Under the pieces are notes generated by a model, which was not told where the DNA came from, searched no databases, and saw nothing but the letters and a program-made list of their open reading frames with translations. Below are positions 1-5,996 of a stretch of DNA of 11,395 bases, piece by piece. How positions within the stretch are numbered: position 1 is the stretch's first letter; each line of letters starts with the position of its first letter. The position numbers and the translations under genes were made by a program. Source of the stretch: Acidimicrobiia bacterium (GTDB lineage: Bacteria > Actinomycetota > Acidimicrobiia > Spongiisociales > SHLN01); the NCBI GenBank assembly GCA_004283105.1, contig SHLN01000064.1:1-11395 (forward strand), written 5' to 3'.

Positions 1-365
1 TGTACGTACAGATATCGGTGGCGTCAGATCCCAGATTCGAACGGGACGGCTTCGACCTGTGGCATCGCTTGAGCATCGGCGTCGGCGAGGCGATCCTCGG
101 TACTCAGGTGGACGTACCGCTGATAGACGATGAACCGATGAAGATGGACATTCCGGCCGGTACCCAACCGGGCGCTCTGGTTCGGGTTCCCCGGCGGGGG
201 CTCGGACGATTGAACGGGCGTGGTCGCGGCGACCTCATGATCGAGATCGGGGTGGAGATCCCCGCGAAGCTCACGAACGAGGAGGAGGACGCAATCCGGC
301 GGTTCTCGGAGCTTCGTTCGGAGCGCCCGGCCCAACCGCGGGGCCGCCGTCGCCGCCGCTCCTGA
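1..365 (+). CDS. dnaJ: Chaperone DnaJ, C-terminal part (5' truncated by window edge)
   Basis: This is the end of an Hsp40 co-chaperone that delivers unfolded clients to DnaK and stimulates its ATPase. The frame is open to the first base (codons from position 3 read YVQISV), so the GTG at 18 is internal and the gene starts upstream. The visible part matches the second beta-barrel of DnaJ's C-terminal substrate-binding region: the DPRFERDG turn, the LGTQVDVP strand, the PAGTQPG motif, and GRGRGDL near the end. The J-domain, Gly/Phe region and zinc fingers would lie upstream. The protein ends in a very basic tail (RGRRRRRS), more arginine-rich than usual, which could be a nucleic-acid or ribosome contact, though that is inference. 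The stop is 5 bases before rsmE, so the two are probably co-transcribed. Confidence 0.93.
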   Translation, partial: YVQISVASDPRFERDGFDLWHRLSIGVGEAILGTQVDVPLIDDEPMKMDIPAGTQPGALVRVPRRGLGRLNGRGRGDLMIEIGVEIPAKLTNEEEDAIRRFSELRSERPAQPRGRRRRRS

Positions 366-370
366 CCGGC

Positions 371-1039
371 ATGCGGCATGTGCCCCATCTCTACTTGTGC
401 GGCCCGTGGGAGTCCGATGAGATCGCACTGAGCGAAGCACATCGCCGCCACCTCGGTCGAGTCCTTCGCCTGGCCGACGGGGCGGTGGTTTCGTACACCG
501 ATGGGGAGGGCACCACCGGCGAAGGAGAGCTCGCCGGTGCCGCGATCCGGCGAGGGATTGAGGCTCGAGTCGCCAAACCGGCTCCCGAGGTAGCGGTGGC
601 CGTGGCCCCTCCCAGCAAGCCCAATCGGGCTCGATTCCTCGTCGAGAAGCTTGCCGAGCTTGGTGTGGACAGGCTCATCTGGCTGCGCACTCGCCACGGC
701 GAGGGTCGCCCGCCCAGACCGGCCAAGGCGGAGGCCTGGGCCCGGGCCGCCCTCGAGCAGAGCCGGGGGGCATGGGCGGTTCGCATCGATGGGCCGGTGG
801 AGATGGAAGATCTTCCATCATCATCCACACTCTGGGTGGCGGAACGCGAAACAAATCCACCACCCTCAGTGGTGAACGGTGGTATCCTGGTAATCGGTCC
901 GGAGGCAGGGTTCGCGGAAGGAGAGGTGCCTCACCGGGCCAATCGGCTCGGCTTGGGCCGGCGGGTTCTCAGGGTCGAGACGGCCGCCGTCGTAGGCGCT
1001 GCGATCCTCCTTGACCGGAGCGGTCGCCTGAGCCGGTAG
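371..1039 (+). CDS. rsmE: 16S rRNA (uracil1498-N3)-methyltransferase RsmE
   Basis: This is a SPOUT-class methyltransferase that uses S-adenosylmethionine to methylate U1498 of 16S rRNA in the assembled 30S subunit. The 222 residues show an N-terminal PUA-like part with HRRHLGRVLRL (about 25-35), then the SPOUT domain: FLVEKLAELGVDRLI (about 90-104), an ALEQSRGAW segment matching the family AxEQSxR motif, GPEAGFAEGEV (canonical GPEGGFxxxE), and LGRRVLRVETAAVVGAAIL, the trefoil-knot SAM-binding end. The length is slightly below the usual 240-250 residues. The ATG at 371 has no clear Shine-Dalgarno and lies 5 bases after the dnaJ stop, so translation is likely coupled to dnaJ. dnaJ-rsmE adjacency is common in bacteria. 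Gly to Ala in GPEGGF is the only visible motif change, and it is conservative. Confidence 0.93.
   Translation: MRHVPHLYLCGPWESDEIALSEAHRRHLGRVLRLADGAVVSYTDGEGTTGEGELAGAAIRRGIEARVAKPAPEVAVAVAPPSKPNRARFLVEKLAELGVDRLIWLRTRHGEGRPPRPAKAEAWARAALEQSRGAWAVRIDGPVEMEDLPSSSTLWVAERETNPPPSVVNGGILVIGPEAGFAEGEVPHRANRLGLGRRVLRVETAAVVGAAILLDRSGRLSR
802..874. repeat. Two adjacent inverted repeats inside rsmE
   Basis: Bases 802-819 form a perfect 18-bp palindrome with no spacer (half-site GATGGAAGA). It is flanked by GTGGA (797-801) and TCCAC (824-828), which could extend the pairing past a 4-base bulge. About 40 bases on, CACCAC (858-863) and GTGGTG (869-874) form a second perfect 6-bp stem around a 5-base loop. 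Both lie within rsmE, in the poorly conserved stretch between the EQSR and GPEAGF motifs. They may be coincidental, an mRNA structure, or a protein-binding site. No function can be assigned. Confidence 0.6.
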
Positions 1040-1067
1040 GAAAGACAACTCCGCTGGAAGACCGACG

Positions 1068-1075
1068 TATAGGAT
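1068..1075 (+). promoter_or_regulatory. Candidate -10 element upstream of the bldD-like gene
   Basis: TATAGGAT contains TAGGAT (1070-1075), an actinobacterial-style TANNAT -10 box, in the 90-base gap between rsmE and the regulator. The region 16-20 bases upstream has no good TTGACA; GACAAC at 1044-1049 is the closest match, but the 20-base spacing is too long. If real, transcription would begin near 1082. The evidence is only the -10 match and the location. Confidence 0.35.
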
Positions 1076-1129
1076 GGCTTTGCCCCATAGGCCGAATGGT
1101 CTTGCACGCGAGGGAATTGGTGGTGGACA

Positions 1130-1627
1130 ATGGGGAATGAGGAAGGAAGGGATTTGAGCTATAACGAGGCGGTCGGGTCGCGTCTCCGGTCTATCCGGAA
1201 ACAGCGCGGTCTTTCTCTCCAGGATGTCGAGGAGATTTCCGGACGTGAGTTCAAGGCGTCGGTGCTCGGCGCGTACGAGCGCGGCGAACGGGCGCTTTCG
1301 CTGCCCCGTCTGCAGCGCCTGGCGGCGTTTTTCAACGTAGGCCCCGGCCAGCTGCTTCCGCAGGAAGAAGCCGGCGAACCACGGCCGACCACGTCGGTGC
1401 CGAGCGGTGGGATCACCGTGGATCTCAACAAGATCGATTCGCTGACCGGTCGCGAGGCCAAGCTCCTCGAGGATTTCCTCCGTGCTATTCAGATGATGCG
1501 CCAGGATTTCAACGGCCGGGTGCTGACGATCCGTCACAACGACCTGCGGCTGCTCTCTCTTCTGCTCCACCAGGCCGAAGAGGACTTCTCCCGGCGCTTG
1601 ACCGATCTCGGTGTCACCACGGTCTGA
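1130..1627 (+). CDS. bldD: BldD-like transcriptional regulator with c-di-GMP binding motif
   Basis: This 165-residue DNA-binding protein resembles the actinobacterial developmental regulator BldD. Residues 15-77 form an XRE-type helix-turn-helix domain (LRSIRKQRGLSLQDVEE, then SVLGAYERGERALSLPRLQRLA), very close to BldD's VEEKSQ...VVGSYERGDRA segment. A Pro-rich linker (80-93) leads to the BldD-type C-terminal domain. There R124-Q-D126, eight residues, and R135-H-N-D138 match the RxD-x8-RxxD signature that binds tetrameric c-di-GMP and drives dimerisation and DNA binding in Streptomyces BldD. The C-terminus stops soon after the GVTTV strand, shorter than BldD's tail. The start is uncertain: ATG 1130 is given here, but TTG 1154 has a better ribosome binding site and fits the BldD N-terminus. 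The HIT gene follows after 16 bases, so the two probably share a transcript. Confidence 0.87.
   Translation: MGNEEGRDLSYNEAVGSRLRSIRKQRGLSLQDVEEISGREFKASVLGAYERGERALSLPRLQRLAAFFNVGPGQLLPQEEAGEPRPTTSVPSGGITVDLNKIDSLTGREAKLLEDFLRAIQMMRQDFNGRVLTIRHNDLRLLSLLLHQAEEDFSRRLTDLGVTTV
1141..1150 (+). promoter_or_regulatory. Purine-rich Shine-Dalgarno candidate favouring a TTG start at 1154
   Basis: GGAAGGAAGG lies 3-12 bases before TTG 1154, in frame with the bldD-like gene, whereas ATG 1130 is preceded only by weak GGTGG at close range and AGGG about 15 bases away. Starting at 1154 removes eight residues (through GRD) and leaves SYNEAVGSRLRSIR, close in length to the start of Streptomyces BldD. This tract may define the true start. 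Confidence 0.4.
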
Positions 1628-1643
1628 ACCGATCGGAGGGGCC

Positions 1644-1985
1644 ATGGCAGACTGCCTGTTTTGCTCGATCGCGGCCGGGGACATCCCGGCCGACATCGTC
1701 CTCGAGACCGATGATGTCGTTGCCTTCAACGACATCAATCCCGCTGCTCCAACCCATGTGCTCGTGATCCCCAAGCGGCACGTTGCCTCAGCCGCCGAGC
1801 TCGAGGCAGATGATGCACCGCTGCTATCGGCGCTCTTTGATGCTGCCGCCCGGGTTGGGGAAGCCGTCGAGGGGGGCTGGCGGCTCGTTACCAACGTCGG
1901 CCCGGACGCCGGTCAGAGCGTGTTCCACCTTCATTTCCATGTCTTGGGGGGACGTCGGCTCGGGTGGCCGCCCGGATTGCTGTAG
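1644..1985 (+). CDS. HIT-family (histidine triad) nucleotide hydrolase, HINT type
   Basis: This 113-residue cytoplasmic protein belongs to the HINT branch of the HIT superfamily, which hydrolyses purine nucleoside phosphoramidates such as AMP-lysine or aminoacyl-AMP. The start MADCLFCSI carries the C4-x-x-C7 pair, which with H46 and H95 would bind zinc as in many bacterial HINT proteins. The strand THVLVIPKRHV (37-47) and the active-site triad H95-L-H97-F-H99-V in HLHFHVLGGR are intact. ATG 1644 is chosen over the in-frame ATG 1611 because 1611 lies inside the previous gene, GGAGGG at 1635-1640 precedes 1644, and the family begins with this Cys motif. It follows the bldD-like stop by 16 bases. 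Its physiological substrate cannot be told from sequence. Confidence 0.93.
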   Translation: MADCLFCSIAAGDIPADIVLETDDVVAFNDINPAAPTHVLVIPKRHVASAAELEADDAPLLSALFDAAARVGEAVEGGWRLVTNVGPDAGQSVFHLHFHVLGGRRLGWPPGLL

Positions 1986-2005
1986 GACTACCGGGGTCCG
2001 GCCGA

Positions 2006-2011
2006 TATACT
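2006..2011 (+). promoter_or_regulatory. Candidate -10 box (TATACT) for the phoH operon
   Basis: TATACT is a 5/6 match to TATAAT, placed 52 bases before phoH in the only gap upstream of the long coupled operon. No strong -35 is present: AGGACT (1984-1989, 16-base spacer) keeps only the central GAC. An inverted repeat GGAC-N7-GTCC (1985-1999) covers the -35 to spacer region and could be an operator or the end of the HIT transcript. Predicted transcription start is about 2018. Confidence 0.45.
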
Positions 2012-2023
2012 CTCGACTGCTCT

Positions 2024-2037
2024 CCTCCCACTGGAGG
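2024..2037 (+). promoter_or_regulatory. phoH leader hairpin enclosing a GGAGG sequence
   Basis: CCTCC (2024-2028), loop CACT, and GGAGG (2033-2037) form a compact 5-bp G/C stem in the presumed phoH leader. GGAGG is a perfect Shine-Dalgarno core but is 25 bases from the phoH ATG, too far to serve it. It is 9 bases before TTG 2047, which opens a seven-codon frame (MQDTLND) ending at TGA 2068-2070, overlapping the phoH start. This could be a leader peptide whose translation is controlled by the hairpin, or simply chance. Confidence 0.3.
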
Positions 2038-2062
2038 CTTCCCCTTTTGCAGGACACCCTCA

Positions 2063-3043
2063 ATGACTGAGCTTTCCCTTCGCGTATCCAGCAACAATCT
2101 CATGCTGGAGCTGCTCGGCGACCGGGACCGTCATCTCCGTGACATAGAAACGGCGTTCCCGGACGTCAGGTTCGTCGCGCGGGGCAACGAGCTGGTACTG
2201 AGCGGACCTGAGGCGGAAGTCGGCACTGCCCGCACGGCGGTCGAGGAGCTGCTCATCATCGTCCAGGAGGGCCAGCCGCTCGAGCCGGGCCAGGTCGACC
2301 GGGTGGTCACCATGGTGCGCGAAGAAGTGCCGAGTCCGGCCGGAGTCTTCACCGAAGGAATAAAGGTCGGCCGGGGCAAGTTCGTCCGTGCCAAGACTGC
2401 CGGCCAAAAGGCGTACATCGACGCCATTCGTGACAACACTCTCGTGTTCGGGGTGGGTCCAGCCGGAACCGGCAAGACCTACCTCGCCATGGCGGCCGCC
2501 ATTGAGGCGCTGCAGAGCGGGGCAATACGTCGCATCCTTCTCACCCGGCCGGCCGTTGAGGCAGGAGAACGACTCGGGTTTCTCCCCGGCGACCTGCAGG
2601 CCAAGGTCGATCCCTACCTCCGTCCTCTCTATGACGCCCTGTATGAGATGCTGGGGCCCGATGAGACGCACGCACTCATGGATCGGGGGACCATCGAGAT
2701 CGCCCCACTTGCCTATATGCGGGGCCGCACGCTCAACGACTCGTTCGTCATCCTCGATGAGGCCCAGAACACCTCGCCCCAGCAGATGAAGATGTTCCTC
2801 ACCCGCCTCGGTTTCAACTCCAAGATGGTCGTGACCGGTGATGTCACCCAAACCGATCTCCCCACCGGCATGGGCTCTGGGCTCACCCAGGCCAAGAAGG
2901 TTCTCTCGCGCATCAACGGTGTGGCCTTCATCACGTTGCGGGCCGTCGACGTGGTCAGGCATCGGATCGTGGCGGCCATCGTCGAGGCATATCAGGAATT
3001 CGAAGACAACGGCTCGAGTGAGGCTCCGGAGTCGAGCGCATGA
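2063..3043 (+). CDS. phoH: PhoH/PhoL (YbeZ)-type ATPase
   Basis: This is a cytoplasmic P-loop ATPase of the PhoH family, the YbeZ partner of the YbeY endoribonuclease, linked to RNA processing and ribosome maturation. It has 326 residues, a normal length. Residues 1-70 form the small KH-like N-terminal part (SSNNLMLELLGDRDRHLRDIE), and the ATPase core follows: Walker A GPAGTGKT (132-139), RPAVEAGERLGFLPGD (162-177), Walker B FVILDEAQN (228-236), and VVTGDVTQTDLP (256-267). No PIN domain is present, so it is not the PhoH2 toxin-like form. ATG 2063 is chosen over the in-frame GTG 1964, which lies inside the HIT gene; AGGA at 2051-2054 gives an 8-base spacing. The stop overlaps the next start as ATGA. 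The two genes after it are the membrane phosphodiesterase and ybeY, the classic arrangement. Confidence 0.94.
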   Translation: MTELSLRVSSNNLMLELLGDRDRHLRDIETAFPDVRFVARGNELVLSGPEAEVGTARTAVEELLIIVQEGQPLEPGQVDRVVTMVREEVPSPAGVFTEGIKVGRGKFVRAKTAGQKAYIDAIRDNTLVFGVGPAGTGKTYLAMAAAIEALQSGAIRRILLTRPAVEAGERLGFLPGDLQAKVDPYLRPLYDALYEMLGPDETHALMDRGTIEIAPLAYMRGRTLNDSFVILDEAQNTSPQQMKMFLTRLGFNSKMVVTGDVTQTDLPTGMGSGLTQAKKVLSRINGVAFITLRAVDVVRHRIVAAIVEAYQEFEDNGSSEAPESSA

Positions 3044-5535
3044 GAAAGCTGGCCGACCGCCTCGAGACCGTCCGCCCCGGCTTGCTCCGGAGTCTGGCAG
3101 TCATCGTCACCGTCATCGGCGCCTCGATCGCTCTCATTGCCGGCCAACTGGGCAGCGTCGATCCACCCGCGGCAGGCAACCCGGCCCCGGAGACTTACAC
3201 CGCCGACCGCGTCATCACCGTGCCAGACGAGGCCGCCACCGAAGCGGCCCGCGATGCGGCCGAGGCGACGGTTCAGACGCGGTACACAATCGATACGGAG
3301 GTTCCGGTCCAGGTGCAGCAGAACGTTGAAGCGTTCTTCAACGCCGTCACCCTCGAGCTCTACAACGATTCGGTCCGGCCCATCCCCGAGCCCCCCGAGG
3401 AGACGACCACAACCACCACCACGCCGACGAGCACGACGCTGTTCCCCGACGAGGGCGGGGAAGCCACCGTGATCGTGCCCGACCTGCTCAGGCTTTCGGA
3501 GGCGGCGGCTCGAACCGAACTGGCCGTGCTTCAGTTGAACGCGGCGGTCGGGGACCCGGTCGAAGTGACGTCGGGTTCGGGCAACGAGAACCTGGTCGTG
3601 GCTCAGGATCCACCGGCCGAGTCCCTGGTGACGCCTGGGAGCACGGTAACGCTCCAGCTCGGGTTCGTCCCGGTGCCTCCCACGACCACGACCACGACCA
3701 CGACCCTCGTGCCGCCCACCCTCGAGGAACAGGAACTGGCCCTCGCTGAGGCGTACGGATTCCTGCCCGAGCAGACCCGCAGCACCTTCATCGAGATTGC
3801 CCAGGCCGATCTCGACAGCGTGGCCGCCGGCAGCACCGAGCAGCCGCTGCTCGACGTTCTGCTGGCCGACATCAACACTCGCTTGACCATCGAGTACGCC
3901 GGTGACGGGATCCGCACCGAGGAGCTGACCGACGTGCTGACTGCCATCCGGAACGGATCGGTCACTCTCAGCCCGCGGGACTGGCCAAATCGCGACGCGG
4001 CCGCCGACGCAGCCGCCGAGCTGATGATCTTCTATCTCGAGGTGAACGTCAAGGCCGATGCGGAGCTCACCGAGGCCGACCGGCGCGAGGCGCGGGCATC
4101 GGTCGAACCGGTCACTATTGAGTTCGTCGAGGGTCAGGACATCGCCAAGCAGGGTGACATCGTCAGTGATATCGAGGCCGAGGCCATTGCCCAGCTGCTG
4201 GCGGCAGCGCCGCAGACACCAAAGCGGCTGGCCGCCGGTCTGGTCGTGGCCGCCGTGACCGGCCTGCTCGTCCTGTTCTTGCGGCGCAATCGGCCCAAGC
4301 TGTGGCTCCAACCGAAACTGTTGTTCCTGTTCGGGCTCGTCATCGTGCTGGCCGCCGTTTCTGCCCGTTTGGTCGGCTCGCTCATCCCCGAAGGAAATCC
4401 CGCCCTCGGCTACATCATGCCGGCGGCCGCCTTCGGCTACCTGGGAGGCATCCTGTTCGACACCAGGGCGGCGGTGCTCATGTCGATCCCGGTGGCCGTC
4501 TTTGCCGGCATCACCACCGGGGACATCGGCGTCGTCGTGTTCTCGGCGGCCTCGGTGCTCGCACCGCTGCCATTCGTCTCGAAGGCCGCATCGATGCGTG
4601 ACCTGCGGGTTGCCATTCTCTACACGGCGCTCATCACCGGTCCGTTCGCGGCGTCCGTCGCCTGGTTCTTCACCGACAACAACATCACCGGTGAGGCCGC
4701 TCTGTTCGGATTCGGTGGCGGATTGCTCGGTGGCCTGATCGGGCTCGGCATCCTTCCCTACGTCGACACTGCCTTCGGCCTCACGACCACGCTGACACTG
4801 CTCGACCTCACCGACCGCAACCATCCGGCACTCCGGTTGCTCGAGGAACGGGCACCCGGAACGTTCAACCACTCAATGCTGGTCGGCACGCTGGCGGGCC
4901 GGGCGGCCAGGGCCATCGATGCCAATCCGCTGCTGGCCGAAGCCGCCGCCTACTACCACGACCTCGGCAAGACCGAGAACCCCCACCTGTTCATCGAGAA
5001 CCAGTTCGGGGCCGCCAACCCCCACAACTGGATGGAGCCGGAGGAATCGGCCGCCGTCATTCGCAACCACGTCGTAGACGGAATCCGTCTTGCCCGCGAG
5101 TACCGCATCCCGCCCGATGTCGCCATCGGTATCCGCCAGCATCACGGGACCAGCTTGATGCGGTTCTTCTATCACAAGGCGCTCGAGGACCGGCCGTCCG
5201 ACGACGTCAAGACCGAAGACTTCCGGCACGTCGGGCAGAAACCGCAGTCACGAGAGATGGCGATCGTCATGTTGTGCGACGCCATCGAAGCTGCCGCCCG
5301 ATCGCTCGCCTATCTGGACAACCCGACCGCCGACGGCCTCAGCAAGATCGTCGAGCAGGTGGTGTCTGAGAAGCTCGAAGACGGGCAATTGGATGAGAGT
5401 GCCCTCACGTTCAGCGATCTCACCCGGGTCAAGCAAGCGCTGGTGGACGCCCTCATCTCTCACTACCACCACCGGATCGTGTATCCGAACTTCCCGGGGA
5501 ATGCCACCGAAGAATCAGCCGAACCGGTGCTGTGA
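3040..5535 (+). CDS. pgpH: PgpH-type 7TM HD phosphodiesterase with inserted PASTA domain
   Basis: This 831-residue integral membrane protein would hydrolyse cyclic di-AMP to pApA on its cytoplasmic HD domain. In order it shows an N-terminal membrane anchor (about 15-37), an extracytoplasmic 7TMR-HDED sensor (about 50-395), about seven membrane helices (397-576), and a C-terminal HD domain (about 600-815). All metal ligands expected from PgpH appear: H611 (FNHS), H640-D641 (YYHDLGK), H677 (NHVVDG), H701-H702 (QHHGTS) and D747 (LCDAIEA), so it should be active. The sensor is split: its first part ends near 112, then come a Thr-rich linker, a PASTA domain (142-209) and a second Thr linker (215-222) before the rest of the sensor resumes near 227. 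That makes it longer than the roughly 700 residues typical of the family. GGAG at 3028-3031 serves ATG 3040, and the start overlaps phoH by 4 bases. The substrate is inferred from family; other cyclic dinucleotides cannot be excluded. Confidence 0.93.
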   Translation: MRKLADRLETVRPGLLRSLAVIVTVIGASIALIAGQLGSVDPPAAGNPAPETYTADRVITVPDEAATEAARDAAEATVQTRYTIDTEVPVQVQQNVEAFFNAVTLELYNDSVRPIPEPPEETTTTTTTPTSTTLFPDEGGEATVIVPDLLRLSEAAARTELAVLQLNAAVGDPVEVTSGSGNENLVVAQDPPAESLVTPGSTVTLQLGFVPVPPTTTTTTTTLVPPTLEEQELALAEAYGFLPEQTRSTFIEIAQADLDSVAAGSTEQPLLDVLLADINTRLTIEYAGDGIRTEELTDVLTAIRNGSVTLSPRDWPNRDAAADAAAELMIFYLEVNVKADAELTEADRREARASVEPVTIEFVEGQDIAKQGDIVSDIEAEAIAQLLAAAPQTPKRLAAGLVVAAVTGLLVLFLRRNRPKLWLQPKLLFLFGLVIVLAAVSARLVGSLIPEGNPALGYIMPAAAFGYLGGILFDTRAAVLMSIPVAVFAGITTGDIGVVVFSAASVLAPLPFVSKAASMRDLRVAILYTALITGPFAASVAWFFTDNNITGEAALFGFGGGLLGGLIGLGILPYVDTAFGLTTTLTLLDLTDRNHPALRLLEERAPGTFNHSMLVGTLAGRAARAIDANPLLAEAAAYYHDLGKTENPHLFIENQFGAANPHNWMEPEESAAVIRNHVVDGIRLAREYRIPPDVAIGIRQHHGTSLMRFFYHKALEDRPSDDVKTEDFRHVGQKPQSREMAIVMLCDAIEAAARSLAYLDNPTADGLSKIVEQVVSEKLEDGQLDESALTFSDLTRVKQALVDALISHYHHRIVYPNFPGNATEESAEPVL
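3403..3438 (+). repeat. Thr-rich linker 1 of the HD phosphodiesterase
   Basis: This encodes residues 122-133, seven threonines followed by PTSTT, using ACG/ACC/ACA codons. It joins the first half of the sensor domain to the PASTA domain. Such Thr/Pro tracts are typical of flexible extracytoplasmic linkers in high-GC actinobacteria. Confidence 0.85.
3463..3666 (+). other. PASTA domain encoded within pgpH
   Basis: Residues 142-209 of the HD phosphodiesterase fit the PASTA pattern: an opening VIVPDLLRLS (VPDL at 146-149), the helix SEAAARTELAVLQL, then NLVVAQDPPAESLVTPGS (185-201) and a closing strand TVTLQLGF. The Q189-D190-P191-P192 turn and the Gly-Ser before the last strand are family hallmarks. 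PASTA domains bind muropeptides or beta-lactam-like ligands in PknB/StkP kinases and PBP2x, although not every copy binds. Its position between the N-terminal anchor and the first helix of the 7TM bundle puts it outside the membrane. Confidence 0.85.
3682..3705 (+). repeat. Hexanucleotide microsatellite (ACGACC)x4, Thr-rich linker 2
   Basis: Four exact tandem copies of ACGACC encode eight threonines (residues 215-222) joining the PASTA domain back to the sensor. The unit is two codons, so gain or loss of a copy would change linker length by two residues without a frameshift. Confidence 0.9.
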
Positions 5536-5996
5536 ACATATTCCTCGCCGATGAACAGACAGAGCCGGTTTCCACCGACCAGATGGTGGGAGTAGCCGAG
5601 CGGGTGCTCCTGGCAGAACGGATGCCGGACAATGCCGAAGTAGCCATTGTCCTGGTCGGCAAAGACGAGATGGCCGGCTACAACCAGCGATTCATGGAGC
5701 GGAGCGGACCGACCGACGTGCTCGCCTTCCCGGTCGACCAGATGGTGCCTGGGGAGGTGCCGACCGCTATAGCCAACGGTCAGCCACTCAGCCTGGGCGA
5801 CATCTTCATCTGCCCGGCGGTGGTCAGGGCCCAGGCGAGCGACCTGGGGGTTAGCCTCGAAGACGAGATGGCTCTCATCGTCACCCACGGCATCCTGCAT
5901 CTGCTCGGATATGACCATGCCGACCCGGCCGACGCCGCCATAATGTCCGCCCGGGAGCGAGCCGTTCTCGCCGCCGAAGGCATCGAGCTTCCGTGA
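5532..5996 (+). CDS. ybeY: Endoribonuclease YbeY
   Basis: YbeY is a zinc-dependent single-strand endoribonuclease and rRNA maturation factor needed for 16S 3'-end processing and 70S quality control. This 154-residue protein has normal family length. The conserved TDVLAFP (61-67), the LGDIFICP strand (88-95) and the H-x3-H-x5-H zinc site HGILHLLGYDH (H119, H123, H129) are intact. The GTG start at 5532 overlaps the pgpH stop as GTGA, and no Shine-Dalgarno is visible, so translation is probably coupled to the upstream gene. PhoH (YbeZ), YbeY and Era lie in the same operon, consistent with their known joint role in ribosome maturation. An acidic helix SARERAVLAAEG closes the protein. Confidence 0.96.
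   Translation: MNIFLADEQTEPVSTDQMVGVAERVLLAERMPDNAEVAIVLVGKDEMAGYNQRFMERSGPTDVLAFPVDQMVPGEVPTAIANGQPLSLGDIFICPAVVRAQASDLGVSLEDEMALIVTHGILHLLGYDHADPADAAIMSARERAVLAAEGIELP

Noticed and set aside
866..1894. Minus-strand open frame of 342 codons across rsmE, the bldD-like gene and HIT
   Set aside because: It spans three well-supported plus-strand genes and shows no known motif, so it is an antisense artefact of composition.
1964..2062. N-terminal extension of phoH from GTG 1964
   Set aside because: It would overlap the HIT gene, and the 33 extra residues do not resemble the family; ATG 2063 gives the normal PhoH length.
2992..4872. Very long minus-strand open frame (626 codons) opposite pgpH
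   Set aside because: It mirrors a clearly coding plus-strand gene with intact motifs; high third-position G/C removes stops from the antisense frame. Its product is low-complexity Gly/Arg/Asp/Glu/His-rich with no recognisable domain.
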